From an uncultured Gammaproteobacteria bacterium (GTDB taxonomy: Bacteria > Pseudomonadota > Gammaproteobacteria > Pseudomonadales > Pseudohongiellaceae): a stretch of DNA of 64,000 nt. The stretch covers positions 1 to 64,000 of the forward strand of contig CAJWGN010000003.1 in NCBI GenBank assembly GCA_913031035.1, written 5' to 3'. Made by a program: the position numbers and the translations under genes. The notes under the pieces were generated by a model that had not been told where the DNA came from, made no database searches, and saw nothing but the letters and a program-made list of their open reading frames with translations. Below, piece after piece: positions 9,992 to 20,426 of this stretch (the first letter of the stretch is position 1; each line of letters starts with the position of its first letter).

Positions 9992-11290
9992 TTATACCTC
10001 CTGAAATGCCTGATCGAAAAACTGGTTTAGGCCGATGTTGGCTGATTCACGCACCTGCTCTACCGGAATCTGGTCGACCAGCTCATTGATAAATGCCATG
10101 GTCAATAGCACCTTGGCATCACGACGGCTAAGGCCTCGGGATACCAAATAGAATATTGACTCGTCATCAAGCCGGCCGATGGTTGCGCCGTGAGCACACT
10201 TTACATCGTCGGCGTATATTTCTAGCTCCGGTTTAGTATCGATTTCCGCGCCGTTAGTGAGCAATAGATTTTTATTGCTCATGTTGGCGTTGGATTTCTG
10301 CGCATCCTGGTGAATGTGAATACGGCCGTTAAAAATAGCATGGGACTTGTCTGCCGCAATATTGCGGTAGGTTTCCTCGCTGTTGCAGTTGGCAGCAACA
10401 TGCTCGATGGTGGTGTGGTTGTCGTAATGCTGAGTGCCTTGGGTTACTACAACTCCATTGAGTTTGCACTCGGCGCCTTCGCCTTCAAGGCGAACATGGA
10501 GATCGTGCCGGCGTAAGGTGCCGCCAAAGCCGACGCTGTGGCTCTCGAAGCGTGAACTGCGCTGCTGACGCACGCCGGTTGTGCCCATGTGCTGAACAGC
10601 TTGGCCTTCGGTGTTCAGGCGAATACTGGTCACATTAGCGCCATCGTCGAGGTTGAATTCGGTAGTCGTGTTGACCATTACCGAGCAGTCACCGCTGGAT
10701 ACGTAATCTTCCACCACGGTGAGTTGGCTGTTGCGACCTACGGCCACCAAAATGCGAGGGTAGGCGGAACCACTATGACTGGCTGTAGTATGGTGAATTA
10801 CAAACAGCGGTTGGTCTAAAACGGTATTGGGTTTGAGTTGAATCAGCAGGCCGTCTTCAAAGCGTGCGCCGTTGAGCTGTGACAGATTTACTGAGCCGGA
10901 TTTAGCCGGCTGATCACTGATAGATTTGCCTATTAGATCGGCGGCAAGTGCAGCGTCATCTACGTCGAGCTCGCTGAAGCGCTGAATGCTCAGACCTTCT
11001 ATAGATGGATAGTTGCTGACCTCGGGGCGCACAACACCGTTGACTAGAACTACGGTGTAGCCCGAAATATCCGCAGCTTCGACACTGGCGTCAGAAGGCA
11101 AAGAGCTAGCCATTTCGTCGGTCAGTTTTAGGTGCTTGGCAGAGTATTTCCAGTTTTCAGTTCTGCGCGTGGGCAGTAATAAGTCCGCCAAAGAGCTGGC
11201 CCTATCAAAGCGTAGCGCCAGAAGCGTTGTCGGCAGCGCCTGTCCTGCCGGTTGCAGAAAGGCGCTGGAAAGCATGGGTGCAGTTTTCAT
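9992..11290 (-). CDS. sufD: Fe-S cluster assembly protein SufD
   Basis: CAHGATIGRLDDESIFYLVSRGLSRRDAKVLLTMAF and position in suf operon. Confidence 0.95.
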   Translation of the reverse strand: MKTAPMLSSAFLQPAGQALPTTLLALRFDRASSLADLLLPTRRTENWKYSAKHLKLTDEMASSLPSDASVEAADISGYTVVLVNGVVRPEVSNYPSIEGLSIQRFSELDVDDAALAADLIGKSISDQPAKSGSVNLSQLNGARFEDGLLIQLKPNTVLDQPLFVIHHTTASHSGSAYPRILVAVGRNSQLTVVEDYVSSGDCSVMVNTTTEFNLDDGANVTSIRLNTEGQAVQHMGTTGVRQQRSSRFESHSVGFGGTLRRHDLHVRLEGEGAECKLNGVVVTQGTQHYDNHTTIEHVAANCNSEETYRNIAADKSHAIFNGRIHIHQDAQKSNANMSNKNLLLTNGAEIDTKPELEIYADDVKCAHGATIGRLDDESIFYLVSRGLSRRDAKVLLTMAFINELVDQIPVEQVRESANIGLNQFFDQAFQEV

Positions 11291-11305
11291 TACGCGACCT
11301 CTTGA

Positions 11306-12070
11306 TTATTGGTTGGCAACAGCTTCGTCTTTGATTCCGAGCCAGCCGTAGCCTTTTGCCTCTAACTCTAGGGCCAGCTCGGCGCTGCCAGATTTGATTA
11401 TTTTCCCATCGGCCAGAACATGCACGTAATCTGGAACAATATGGTCTAGTAAGCGCTGGTAGTGGGTAATCATGATGATGCAGCGATCGGGTGCACGCAG
11501 GGCGTTGACGCCGTCAGAAACAACTTTCAGGGCGTCGATATCCAGGCCAGAATCGGTTTCATCTAAAATGGCTAGTTTCGGCTGTAGCAATAGCGCTTGC
11601 ATGATTTCATTACGTTTCTTTTCTCCACCGGAGAAACCTTCGTTAACGCCGCGCTTCAGAAAGGCTGGGTCAAGGTCTACCTGTTTGGAAACTTCTTTGG
11701 CCAGCTTCATGAATTCTGCTGCGTTCATGTCCTCTTTGCTATGGTGCTTGCGCATGGCATTAACTGCGGTGCGCAGAAATTGCAGATTACTGACACCGGG
11801 AATTTCAACTGGGTACTGAAACGCCAAAAATACGCCTTCCCGAGCACGCTCTTCGGTAGCTAGGTCCAACAAGTTGTCGCCGTTAAGGAAAACTTCGCCT
11901 GCAGTGACATCAAATGCCTCGTTACCTGCCAGCACCTGTGACAGGGTGCTTTTGCCAGAGCCGTTGGGGCCCATGATGGCATGGACTTCGCCGGCTTTGA
12001 TTTCCAAGTTGATGCCGTTGAGGATCTGTTTACCCTCGACGCAGGCGTGTAGGTTTTTGATGCTTAGCAT
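11306..12070 (-). CDS. sufC: Fe-S cluster assembly ATPase SufC
   Basis: MLSIKNLHACVEGKQILNGINLEIKAGEVHAIMGPNGSGKSTLSQVLAG; FSGGEKKRNEI; LAILDETDSGLDIDAL; start at 12070. Confidence 0.96.
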   Translation of the reverse strand: MLSIKNLHACVEGKQILNGINLEIKAGEVHAIMGPNGSGKSTLSQVLAGNEAFDVTAGEVFLNGDNLLDLATEERAREGVFLAFQYPVEIPGVSNLQFLRTAVNAMRKHHSKEDMNAAEFMKLAKEVSKQVDLDPAFLKRGVNEGFSGGEKKRNEIMQALLLQPKLAILDETDSGLDIDALKVVSDGVNALRAPDRCIIMITHYQRLLDHIVPDYVHVLADGKIIKSGSAELALELEAKGYGWLGIKDEAVANQ

Positions 12071-12124
12071 TTGCAGTTCTCTCTTGTAGCTTTGAATTCG
12101 GGTCAATAAAATCTGGTTTAAAAG

Positions 12125-12182
12125 ATATAGCTCACTAAAATCTAGCTCACTAAGATCGGGTCTAATAAATCGGGTCTAATAA
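12125..12182. repeat. Core of a degenerate 14-15 bp tandem repeat array in the sufB-sufC intergenic region
   Basis: ATATAGCTCACTAAA / ATCTAGCTCACTAAG / ATCGGGTCTAATAA / ATCGGGTCTAATAA; the last two are exact copies, with further weaker units on both sides. Confidence 0.8.
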
Positions 12183-12265
12183 AGAAGTAGCTTAATTAAA
12201 ACCAGCCCAATCAAACAACGTGTCCATTAAATATAGACTCCAAGTCAGATTTGGCTGGCTAAACA

Positions 12266-13714
12266 TTAACCTACAGAGCCTTCTAGGCTGACTTCCAGTA
12301 GCTTGCCGGCTTCTACCGCAAACTCCATAGGAAGCTCTTTGAACACTTCTTTACAGAAGCCGTTAACGATCATAGATACAGCTTGCTCAGGTTCTATGCC
12401 GCGCTGGCGGCATAGAAACATCTGTTCCTCGCTGACTTTTGAAGTGGTTGCTTCGTGTTCTACGATTGCTGACTTGTTCTTGCTTTCTATATACGGAAAC
12501 GTGTGGGCGCCACAGCGGTCGCCGATCAGCAATGAGTCGCATTGAGTGAAGTTTCGAGCCCCTTCGGCTCCCGGATTGAACTTCACGAGGCCACGGTAAG
12601 CGTTGGAGCTGCGCCCTGCGGAAATGCCCTTTGAAATCACTGTGCTGCGTGTGTTTTTACCGAGATGGATCATTTTTGTGCCGGTATCGGCTTGCTGGTA
12701 GTTATGGGTAAGGGCGACCGAATAGAACTCACCCACGCTGTTGTCACCGCGAAGGATGCAGCTGGGGTACTTCCAAGTGATAGCGGAGCCGGTTTCGACC
12801 TGAGTCCAAGATACTTTGGAGTTTTTGCCGTTGCAGGCGGCGCGCTTGGTAACAAAGTTATAGATGCCGCCTTTGCCTGTTTCATCACCCGGGTACCAGT
12901 TTTGCACGGTGGAGTATTTAATTTGAGCATCGTCCAGAAGCACCAGCTCCACGACCGCGGCGTGGAGTTGGTTTTCATCCCGCATGGGTGCGGTGCAGCC
13001 TTCGAGATAGCTAACATAGCTTCCTTCGTCGGCGATGATTAGGGTGCGCTCAAACTGGCCTGTGTTGGCGGCGTTGATGCGGAAGTAGGTAGATAACTCT
13101 AATGGGCAGCGCACACCTTTAGGGATATAGACAAAGGAACCGTCTGAGAACACCGCTGAGTTCAGCGCAGCAAAGTAGTTGTCAGCCACGGGAACAACAC
13201 TGCCTAGGTACTTCTTCACCAGCTCAGGGTATTTTTGTAGGGCTTCTGAAATAGGGCAAAAGATAACGCCGGCTTTTTCTAGAGGCTCTTTAAACGTGGT
13301 GGCAACAGAGACAGAATCGAATACCGCATCTACAGCAACACCGGCCAGTTTGGCTCGTTCGTGCAGTGGGATGCCTAGTTTTTCATAAGTGCGCAGCAGC
13401 TCTGGGTCGACTTCGTCCAGGCTCTGAGGCATATCTTCCGGGCGTTTGGGCGCGGAATAATAGGAAATATCGTTGTATTTAACCTTTGGGTAATCAACGT
13501 GTGCCCATTCTGGCTCCTCCATTTCCAACCAGCGGCGATAGGCTTTGAGTCGCCACTCAAGCATGAACTCGGGTTCTTGTTTGAGGTTTGAAAGGCGGCG
13601 AATTACGTCTTCACTGAGGCCTGGCTCAAAAGTGTCTGATTCGATCTCAGTCACGAAGCCATGTTCGTACTCCCGCTTGATGAGTTCTCTCACCTCTTGA
13701 TCTGTGGTCGCCAT
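12266..13714 (-). CDS. sufB: Fe-S cluster assembly protein SufB
   Basis: [78 protein letters not shown]. Confidence 0.97.
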   Translation of the reverse strand: MATTDQEVRELIKREYEHGFVTEIESDTFEPGLSEDVIRRLSNLKQEPEFMLEWRLKAYRRWLEMEEPEWAHVDYPKVKYNDISYYSAPKRPEDMPQSLDEVDPELLRTYEKLGIPLHERAKLAGVAVDAVFDSVSVATTFKEPLEKAGVIFCPISEALQKYPELVKKYLGSVVPVADNYFAALNSAVFSDGSFVYIPKGVRCPLELSTYFRINAANTGQFERTLIIADEGSYVSYLEGCTAPMRDENQLHAAVVELVLLDDAQIKYSTVQNWYPGDETGKGGIYNFVTKRAACNGKNSKVSWTQVETGSAITWKYPSCILRGDNSVGEFYSVALTHNYQQADTGTKMIHLGKNTRSTVISKGISAGRSSNAYRGLVKFNPGAEGARNFTQCDSLLIGDRCGAHTFPYIESKNKSAIVEHEATTSKVSEEQMFLCRQRGIEPEQAVSMIVNGFCKEVFKELPMEFAVEAGKLLEVSLEGSVG

Positions 13715-13819
13715 AAATAGTCGCTCCGTTTTTTCTAATCGTGGGCTGTGATGCCCTTACATTTGAATTTGCCGTCAACTGTGGGGGTTGTCGAGCTGAT
13801 TCTTTGATTGCGAGACCAA

Positions 13820-13852
13820 ATTATACAATACCCGACTAATTTAGTCAGGTAT
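13820..13852 (-). promoter_or_regulatory. sufB promoter (CTGACT-N17-TATAAT) with overlapping IscR type-1-like operator at 13828-13852
   Basis: Minus strand ATACCTGACTAAATTAGTCGGGTAT fits the recalled IscR type-1 consensus ATASYYGACTRWWWYAGTCRRSTAT at every position; TATAAT at 13825-13820. Confidence 0.75.
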
Positions 13853-13916
13853 TAAATAGAGCAAAACCGCACTATATCGCAAACCGCCTAGAAAGTGGAC
13901 CGATGCTCAGTATGGA

Positions 13917-13968
13917 TGCGGGCTATAAAGCAGGTAGAGTTGGTGCTCGACCCGCTTTATAGCCCGCA
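13917..13968. repeat. 15-bp perfect inverted repeat, 22-nt spacer
   Basis: TGCGGGCTATAAAGC (13917-13931) and GCTTTATAGCCCGCA (13954-13968). Confidence 0.8.
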
Positions 13969-14648
13969 GCTGAGTGAGCCGTTTCTTGTCTCGATGCTTG
14001 GTTTTTCGGTGTCGTGGAAAGTTAAAGCTAGCGCCATGCTAATCGGCTATGTCATGCAAACGGCAGGTTATTTATTCTCGCAGCCATGAAACGACCAACT
14101 GCCTACTTATAGACCACATGTTATAGACGCATGTGGAAATAATCGCTTGGGTTTAGTGGGGCTACTGTCTTTAAAAAGCATCAAGAATTAAGAGAATTGG
14201 TTTTGGTAGGTCGAGCATAGCTTGGCGAGGCTGGAGATTAGGGTAGTGGCTACCTATTCTTAGGGCTTAAATCTGGCAGTTTCAGGTTAGGAGGTGTGGA
14301 ATACAAAGTTCAAGTCATTGGGCAAAAACGATCAAAAAACTGCATTAGAGTTTGTCAAAAAAAAGGGTTTTTAAGCTCGGTGCTAATAGCAGGATTTTGG
14401 CCGGCAATTCTTGGTATTCAAGACTTAGCTGTGATTTTGTCTAGCGAAGGGGTACCTAGTGGCTTTATTTGTCAGAGTTTTGGGGTGTATTAATCAGGTT
14501 TGTGGAAATCCTCAGCTGTTATGGCTGAGGAAATTTACTGAGCGTTAAAAGCAGAGCCTAGATAAAAGCGGAAGTCGGTGTCAGAGTAAATACTCCAGCA
14601 CTAGCTCAGAGCACTAACTCCAACACCGACCCGTTTTGGTCCTAGGGG

Positions 14649-16319
14649 CTAAACGCTGAGCTTTTTATATTTGATCCGAGTCGGTTCGGCACCGTCTCCA
14701 AGCCTTTTGCGGCGTTCTGTTTCATAGTCCGTATAGTTACCTTCATGCCAGACCACTTCGCTGTCCCCTTCAAAAGCTAGGATGTGAGTGCAAATGCGGT
14801 CTAAAAACCAGCGATCGTGAGATACCACAATGGCGCAGCCGGGGAATGCCAAGATACCTTCTTCCAGAGCGCGCAGTGTTTCCACGTCGAGGTCGTTAGT
14901 AGGCTCATCGAGTAATAGCACGTTACCGCCGCGCTTAAGCAGCTTGGCCATATGGAGCCTGTTCCGCTCGCCGCCGGATAAATCTTTGACGAATTTCTGC
15001 TGGTCGCCACCCCGAAAGTTAAAGCGGCTAGCATAGGCTCTTGAAGACACTTCATACCTGCCAACTTGAATCTGTTCTTGCTCGTCCGAGATTTCCTGCC
15101 ACACGGTGTTATCACCGTTCAGTTCATCGCGGCTTTGGTCTACATAGGCAAGCTCAACAGTTTCCCCTAGATCAATAGTGCCGCTGTCGGGCTGCTCGGA
15201 GCCTACTAACATACGCAAAAAAGTGGTTTTACCGGCGCCGTTGCCGCCGATGATGCCAACAATACTGCCTTTGGGAACCGAAAAAGTTAGATCTTCGATT
15301 AAGCTTTTATCGCCGAAGGCTTTGCTTAACTTGTTTACTTCAAGAACCTTGTCACCTAGGCGCTGTCCCGGCGGGATATACAGTTCCTGAGTTTCATTGC
15401 GCTTCTGAAAATCTTGTGAGTTGAGCTCTTCGAAGCGTGCGATTCTTGCCTTGCTCTTGGACTGGCGGCCTTTGGGATTGGAACGCACCCACTCTAATTC
15501 GGATTTGATTGTGCGCTCGTGAGCGGCTTCTTTTTTGGCCTCCGTCTGCAGTCGACTTTCTTTCGTCTCTAACCATGTCGTGTAATTGCCCTCGTAAGGG
15601 ATACCGTGGCCGCGGTCGAGTTCCAGAATCCAGCCTGCAGCATTGTCGAGGAAGTAACGGTCGTGGGTAATTGCCACAACTGTGCCTGTGTAATCTTGTA
15701 GGAACCGCTCGAGCCACGCCACACTGGCCGCGTCCAAATGGTTGGTTGGTTCGTCGAGCAAAAGCATATCTGGCTTGGATAGCAATAAACGACATAGCGC
15801 GACCCGGCGTTTTTCTCCGCCGGATAAAAGGGAAACGTCTGCCTCCCATGGTGGCAGGCGCAAAGCATCCGCTGCTCGCTCAAGGGTTCGTTCAATTTGC
15901 CAGCCATCGACGGCATCAATCTCATTTTGCAGGTTGCCTTGCTGCTCCAGCAGGGACGTCATCTCATCGTCGCTCATGGGTTCGGCGAATTTGTCACTGA
16001 TGGCGTTGAACTGCTCGACCAGGTTGATAATCTCCTTGACGCCCTGTTGGACGTTGCCGCGAACGTCGGTAGTTTCATCGAGTTCCGGTTCCTGGGGTAA
16101 ATAGCCCACTTTAAGATCCGGCTGGGGTCTGGCTTCGCCGTTAAACTCAGTATCTAGTCCAGCCATGATTCTCAGCAAAGTCGATTTACCAGAGCCGTTG
16201 AGCCCAAGTACTCCAATTTTTGCGCCTGGGAAAAAAGACAGAGATATATCTTTGAGAATCTCACGCTTGGGAGGAACGACTTTGCCAACCTGATGCATGG
16301 TGTAAACAAACTGGGCCAT
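14649..16319 (-). CDS. ettA: Energy-dependent translational throttle protein EttA (ABC-F)
   Basis: MAQFVYTMHQVGKVVPPKREILKDISLSFFPGAKIGVLGLNGSGKST; two ABC domains with LLSGGEKRRVALC and LSGGERNRLHMAKLL. Confidence 0.95.
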   Translation of the reverse strand: MAQFVYTMHQVGKVVPPKREILKDISLSFFPGAKIGVLGLNGSGKSTLLRIMAGLDTEFNGEARPQPDLKVGYLPQEPELDETTDVRGNVQQGVKEIINLVEQFNAISDKFAEPMSDDEMTSLLEQQGNLQNEIDAVDGWQIERTLERAADALRLPPWEADVSLLSGGEKRRVALCRLLLSKPDMLLLDEPTNHLDAASVAWLERFLQDYTGTVVAITHDRYFLDNAAGWILELDRGHGIPYEGNYTTWLETKESRLQTEAKKEAAHERTIKSELEWVRSNPKGRQSKSKARIARFEELNSQDFQKRNETQELYIPPGQRLGDKVLEVNKLSKAFGDKSLIEDLTFSVPKGSIVGIIGGNGAGKTTFLRMLVGSEQPDSGTIDLGETVELAYVDQSRDELNGDNTVWQEISDEQEQIQVGRYEVSSRAYASRFNFRGGDQQKFVKDLSGGERNRLHMAKLLKRGGNVLLLDEPTNDLDVETLRALEEGILAFPGCAIVVSHDRWFLDRICTHILAFEGDSEVVWHEGNYTDYETERRKRLGDGAEPTRIKYKKLSV

Positions 16320-16480
16320 TTCATAAAACCTTGCTAAAAAAATAGATCGTCATTATGGCATAGCTGTTGTCAATTTGGGTGCCAAAACCCTTGTTAGTGA
16401 CTAGATTTCGGGTGCTCATCGCACGGTCATCATGTAGAATGTCGCCTTCTCAAAACGCCTCAACTACCATGGAGACTTCG

Positions 16481-17737
16481 ATGTTTAATTCCGATATGAG
16501 TATTTCTGAGTTTGATCCGGAAATCAGCGCTGCTATCGAAGCTGAGCGTACTCGGCAAGAGCAGCACATTGAATTAATAGCCTCAGAAAACCACGCCAGT
16601 CCGCTCATTTTTGAGGCGCAAGGTTCGGTTTTGACCAATAAGTATGCTGAGGGCTATCCGGGCAAGCGCTATTACGGTGGCTGTGAGCATGCGGACGTGG
16701 TGGAGACTCTCGCCATTGACCGTGTTAAAAAACTATACGGTGCCGATTACGCGAATGTTCAGCCCCATTCTGGTTCGCAGGCGAATGCCGCGGCTTACAT
16801 GGCATTGATCAAGCCTGGCGACACAATCCTTGGTATGAGTTTGGCGGACGGTGGTCATTTAACTCATGGTGCTAGTGTGAGTTTTTCTGGCCGTATCTAT
16901 AATGCGGTGCAATACGGCATCACTGAAACCGGTGAGATTGACTACGATCAAGTTAACGCGCTTGCCCAAGAACACAAACCCAAATTAATCGTAGCAGGTT
17001 TCTCAGCTTACTCACGAATCATAGACTGGCAGCGTTTTAGAGATATTGCCGACAGTGTGGGGGCTTACTTTTTAGTGGACATGGCCCATGTTTCTGGTTT
17101 GATAGCCGCTGGAGTTTACCCAAGTCCGGTTAACATAGCCGACGTTACGACCTCTACGACTCACAAGACTTTACGCGGGCCTCGCGGTGGTATCATTTTA
17201 GCGAAGTCCAACCCTGAGCTTGAGAAGAAGCTCAATTTTGCAGTTTTCCCTGAAAGCCAGGGCGGTCCCCTTATGCATGTTATTGCCGCCAAGGCGATCT
17301 GCTTCAAAGAGGCTATGAGTCCTGACTTTAAGATCTACCAACAGCAGGTGGTCAAAAACGCACAGCTCATGGCGAAAATATTTATCGAGCGTGGCTACGA
17401 TATTATCTCTGGTGGCACTGATGATCATCTTTTTTTGTTGAGTTTGATTCGTCAGGGGATAACCGGTAAAGCGGCTGATGCAGCTCTTGGACGCGCTAAT
17501 ATAACGGTGAATAAAAACGCGGTTCCAAATGACCCTAACCCTCCTTTTGTCACTAGCGGATTGCGCATTGGTACGCCAGCAATTACTACTCGCGGATTTA
17601 AGGAAGCCGAAATTAGCGATCTCACTAGCTGGATTTGTGATGTTCTCGATAACATAGAAGACGAGACGGTTATCAACGACGTAAAAGAAAAAGTGCTTAA
17701 ACTTTGCGCTAATTTTCCTGTCTACATGTCTTCTTAA
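16481..17737 (+). CDS. glyA: Serine hydroxymethyltransferase
   Basis: [40 protein letters not shown]...[15 protein letters not shown]; start at 16481 after GGAGA chosen over ORF-track start. Confidence 0.96.
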   Translation: MFNSDMSISEFDPEISAAIEAERTRQEQHIELIASENHASPLIFEAQGSVLTNKYAEGYPGKRYYGGCEHADVVETLAIDRVKKLYGADYANVQPHSGSQANAAAYMALIKPGDTILGMSLADGGHLTHGASVSFSGRIYNAVQYGITETGEIDYDQVNALAQEHKPKLIVAGFSAYSRIIDWQRFRDIADSVGAYFLVDMAHVSGLIAAGVYPSPVNIADVTTSTTHKTLRGPRGGIILAKSNPELEKKLNFAVFPESQGGPLMHVIAAKAICFKEAMSPDFKIYQQQVVKNAQLMAKIFIERGYDIISGGTDDHLFLLSLIRQGITGKAADAALGRANITVNKNAVPNDPNPPFVTSGLRIGTPAITTRGFKEAEISDLTSWICDVLDNIEDETVINDVKEKVLKLCANFPVYMSS

Positions 17738-17819
17738 CAGGAGATGTAAGTGCTCAGCTAGGGCTGGTTTTAGTGATAGGGCTAAACGGCAACAATCTAT
17801 ACTGAATGAAAGGTTATTT

Positions 17820-18281
17820 ATGCATTGTCCATTTTGTAGCGCAGTAGATACTAAAGTTATTGATTCGAGACTGGTTACAGAGGGCAATCACGTTCGAAGG
17901 CGTCGCGAGTGCGTTACTTGTCAAGAGCGTTTTACAACCTACGAGTCTGCCGAATTAGTAATGCCTCGAATTATTAAGGCAGGCGGGATTCGTGAACCAT
18001 TTAATGAAGACAAATTACTTGCCGGTTTCAGTAAGGCGCTCGAGAAGCGCCCAGTCAGCATCGAAAACCTTGAAGAAGCAGTGACTCGAATTAAGGCGCA
18101 TCTGCGATCTACTGGCGAGCGAGAAATACAGTCTCGTGATGTGGGAGAGCAGGTGATGAAAGAACTTCGTCAATTAGATGAAGTTGCTTTTGTTCGTTTT
18201 GCCTCAGTTTATCGCTCGTTTAAAGATCTTAACGAATTCCGTGAAGAAATTGACCGCTTGTCTCGCGACAATTCTGATTAG
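17820..18281 (+). CDS. nrdR: Transcriptional repressor NrdR
   Basis: [19 protein letters not shown]...[16 protein letters not shown]. Confidence 0.97.
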   Translation: MHCPFCSAVDTKVIDSRLVTEGNHVRRRRECVTCQERFTTYESAELVMPRIIKAGGIREPFNEDKLLAGFSKALEKRPVSIENLEEAVTRIKAHLRSTGEREIQSRDVGEQVMKELRQLDEVAFVRFASVYRSFKDLNEFREEIDRLSRDNSD

Positions 18282-18381
18282 AGTCAGATATTGTAAAATG
18301 CTCACATAGTTGGTCGGGGGCTCTGTATTTTTTTGGGGCCTGATGACTATATTCCTCTGAACTTGGCCAATCAGATTTATC

Positions 18382-19587
18382 ATGCAGATAATACCTAACG
18401 TCAAGCTAGACATTGAATTTCTTGACTGGCCAGTTCATATGGCACAGGCAATTAATCTCGCTCAAACCGTTATCAATACCGCCCCGAATCCCAGAGTGGG
18501 CTGCGTTATCCTGTGCCAAAGCGGCAAGCTTGCGCTAGGGTGGCATAAAATGCCCGGCCAGGCCCATGCCGAGATTATGGCTCTTGCCAATGCTCAAGCC
18601 AGTGGTTTGGATGTAAAAGGCGCGACTGTATTTGTAAGCCTCGAGCCTTGTGCTCACCAGGGCCGCACTGGACCCTGCGCCGAGGCCTTAGTTAATGCAG
18701 GTGTTGGTAAAGTTGTTATTGCATCTTTAGACCCGAATCCTGCTGTGGCGGGCAAAGGTGTGGCTATTATTGAATCGGCGGGTATTAAGGTTTCACACCT
18801 GTCCGATTTCGATGGGCCTGCTAGGTCGATAAATCCAGGCTTCTTCAAACGCATGGAAACCGGTTTGCCCTTTGTAAGAGTCAAACTCGCGATGAGCTTG
18901 GATGGTCGTACCGCGTTAGCCAGCGGCGAGAGCAAATGGATCACCAGCGCGCAGTCGCGCCAAGATGTTCAGAGATTACGGGCATCGGTCAGCGCTATAG
19001 TCACTGGCGTTGCATCGATACTCAAAGACGATCCGTTGATGAACGTTCGTATTGATGAGCTGGGTTTGACCGAAGCCGAGAAAGTCTCCAATCAAATGTC
19101 CCTTGGCACGCAACCTCTCCGGGTTGTCCTGGACAGTAAATTGCGCACACCCACTAACGCAAAAATTTACGGTGTAGGTTCGGTGAAAGTCTTTACTGTG
19201 GCTTCTGAACAGGAAATAGGCGCGTACAGCAAATCCATTCCGACTACTTGCAACGTAGAGATCATTGGCACCGCAGCGACTCTTGTTCAGGGTCAAAAAA
19301 GAGTCAATTTGCAATCTGTGCTAGAATCGCTCGCCCAAATTGAGTGCAACGAAATATTAGTAGAGGCGGGATCTATTTTGTGCGGCGCCTTTGTTGACGC
19401 TAATTTAGTCGATGAGTTGGTGGTTTACATAGCCCCTAAACTGTTAGGTGCAACGTCAAAGCCACTGCTTGACCTTAAAGAGCTGAGCCAATTGGCTCAG
19501 GCCCCAGAGTTCAAAGTTGGCGAGTTAAGCCAAATTGGGGAAGATATTAAGATTACTTTTCATCCCCAGCGGCTCACTTCAAAGTGA
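18382..19587 (+). CDS. ribD: Bifunctional riboflavin deaminase/reductase RibD
   Basis: PNPRVGCVI, GQAHAEIMAL, FVSLEPCAHQGRTGPCAEALV, C-terminal reductase KLAMSLDGRTALASGESKWIT. Confidence 0.95.
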   Translation: MQIIPNVKLDIEFLDWPVHMAQAINLAQTVINTAPNPRVGCVILCQSGKLALGWHKMPGQAHAEIMALANAQASGLDVKGATVFVSLEPCAHQGRTGPCAEALVNAGVGKVVIASLDPNPAVAGKGVAIIESAGIKVSHLSDFDGPARSINPGFFKRMETGLPFVRVKLAMSLDGRTALASGESKWITSAQSRQDVQRLRASVSAIVTGVASILKDDPLMNVRIDELGLTEAEKVSNQMSLGTQPLRVVLDSKLRTPTNAKIYGVGSVKVFTVASEQEIGAYSKSIPTTCNVEIIGTAATLVQGQKRVNLQSVLESLAQIECNEILVEAGSILCGAFVDANLVDELVVYIAPKLLGATSKPLLDLKELSQLAQAPEFKVGELSQIGEDIKITFHPQRLTSK

Positions 19588-19682
19588 CGCTGAATAGAAA
19601 GAGAGTAGGTTAAAGTTAATACGGGGCCTTCTAATGATGGAAGTGCTGTCTAAAAGTTAGTAGATAGAGATGAGTTAAAAGA

Positions 19683-20339
19683 ATGTTTACTGGAATCATA
19701 GAAGCCATCGGAAGTGTTAAAAGCCTGCAGGAAATCAAATCCGAATGGAGGCTAGTGCTCAAGACTGAAAAACTGGACATGTCTGATGTAAAACTTGGAG
19801 ACTCAATCGCGGTTAGCGGCTGCTGTTTGACAGTTGTAGAAATGTCCGATTCAAGCTTTGGAGCTGACGTATCAAATGAGACTTTACGCTGCACATCGCT
19901 AGGCTCGTTAAAACCCGGGTCACGGGTCAATTTGGAAAAAGCCATGATGGCTACTGATCGTTTTGGTGGACATATCGTGAGTGGGCATGTCGATGGTGTT
20001 GGAAAATTAGCCACCAGCAGCCAAGAAGGTCAAAGTATCAAACTGACTTTTACAGTGCCGGAAGACTTAAGAAAATACATCGCTGCAAAAGGTTCGATAT
20101 GTATTGATGGTACCAGCCTGACGGTCAATGAAGTATCTGCGAATAGTTTTTCGATTAATGTTATCCCTCATACTCAAGAAGAAACGATTATCGGTGAATA
20201 CGGTGTCGGTCGAGTAGTCAATTTGGAAGTTGATTTGGTGGCTCGCTATTTAGAACGGCTGATGACTGGAGCTCAAGAGTCTACTGGGGGTGGGATTACC
20301 AAAGACTATTTGATGGAGCACGGGTTTGGTAAGTCTTAG
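19683..20339 (+). CDS. ribE: Riboflavin synthase (alpha chain)
   Basis: MFTGIIEAIGSV; SIAVSGCCLTVV; HIVSGHVDGVG; GSICIDGTSLTVNEV. Confidence 0.96.
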   Translation: MFTGIIEAIGSVKSLQEIKSEWRLVLKTEKLDMSDVKLGDSIAVSGCCLTVVEMSDSSFGADVSNETLRCTSLGSLKPGSRVNLEKAMMATDRFGGHIVSGHVDGVGKLATSSQEGQSIKLTFTVPEDLRKYIAAKGSICIDGTSLTVNEVSANSFSINVIPHTQEETIIGEYGVGRVVNLEVDLVARYLERLMTGAQESTGGGITKDYLMEHGFGKS

Positions 20340-20426
20340 AGATTTAAGCCATTTACTTGCACTACTTATCATTCGCAAAACAGCATTTTCGCCATTTTAT
20401 AAACGACGATTAAAAGAGTTAGATTT

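Noticed and set aside
15394-16104. Several 100-150 aa ORFs on both strands within ettA
   Set aside because: Alternative-frame translations of a highly conserved ABC-F gene in GC-rich codons
17198-17887. 229-aa minus-strand ORF overlapping glyA and nrdR
   Set aside because: Fully antisense to two confident genes; composition and lack of motifs indicate a shadow ORF
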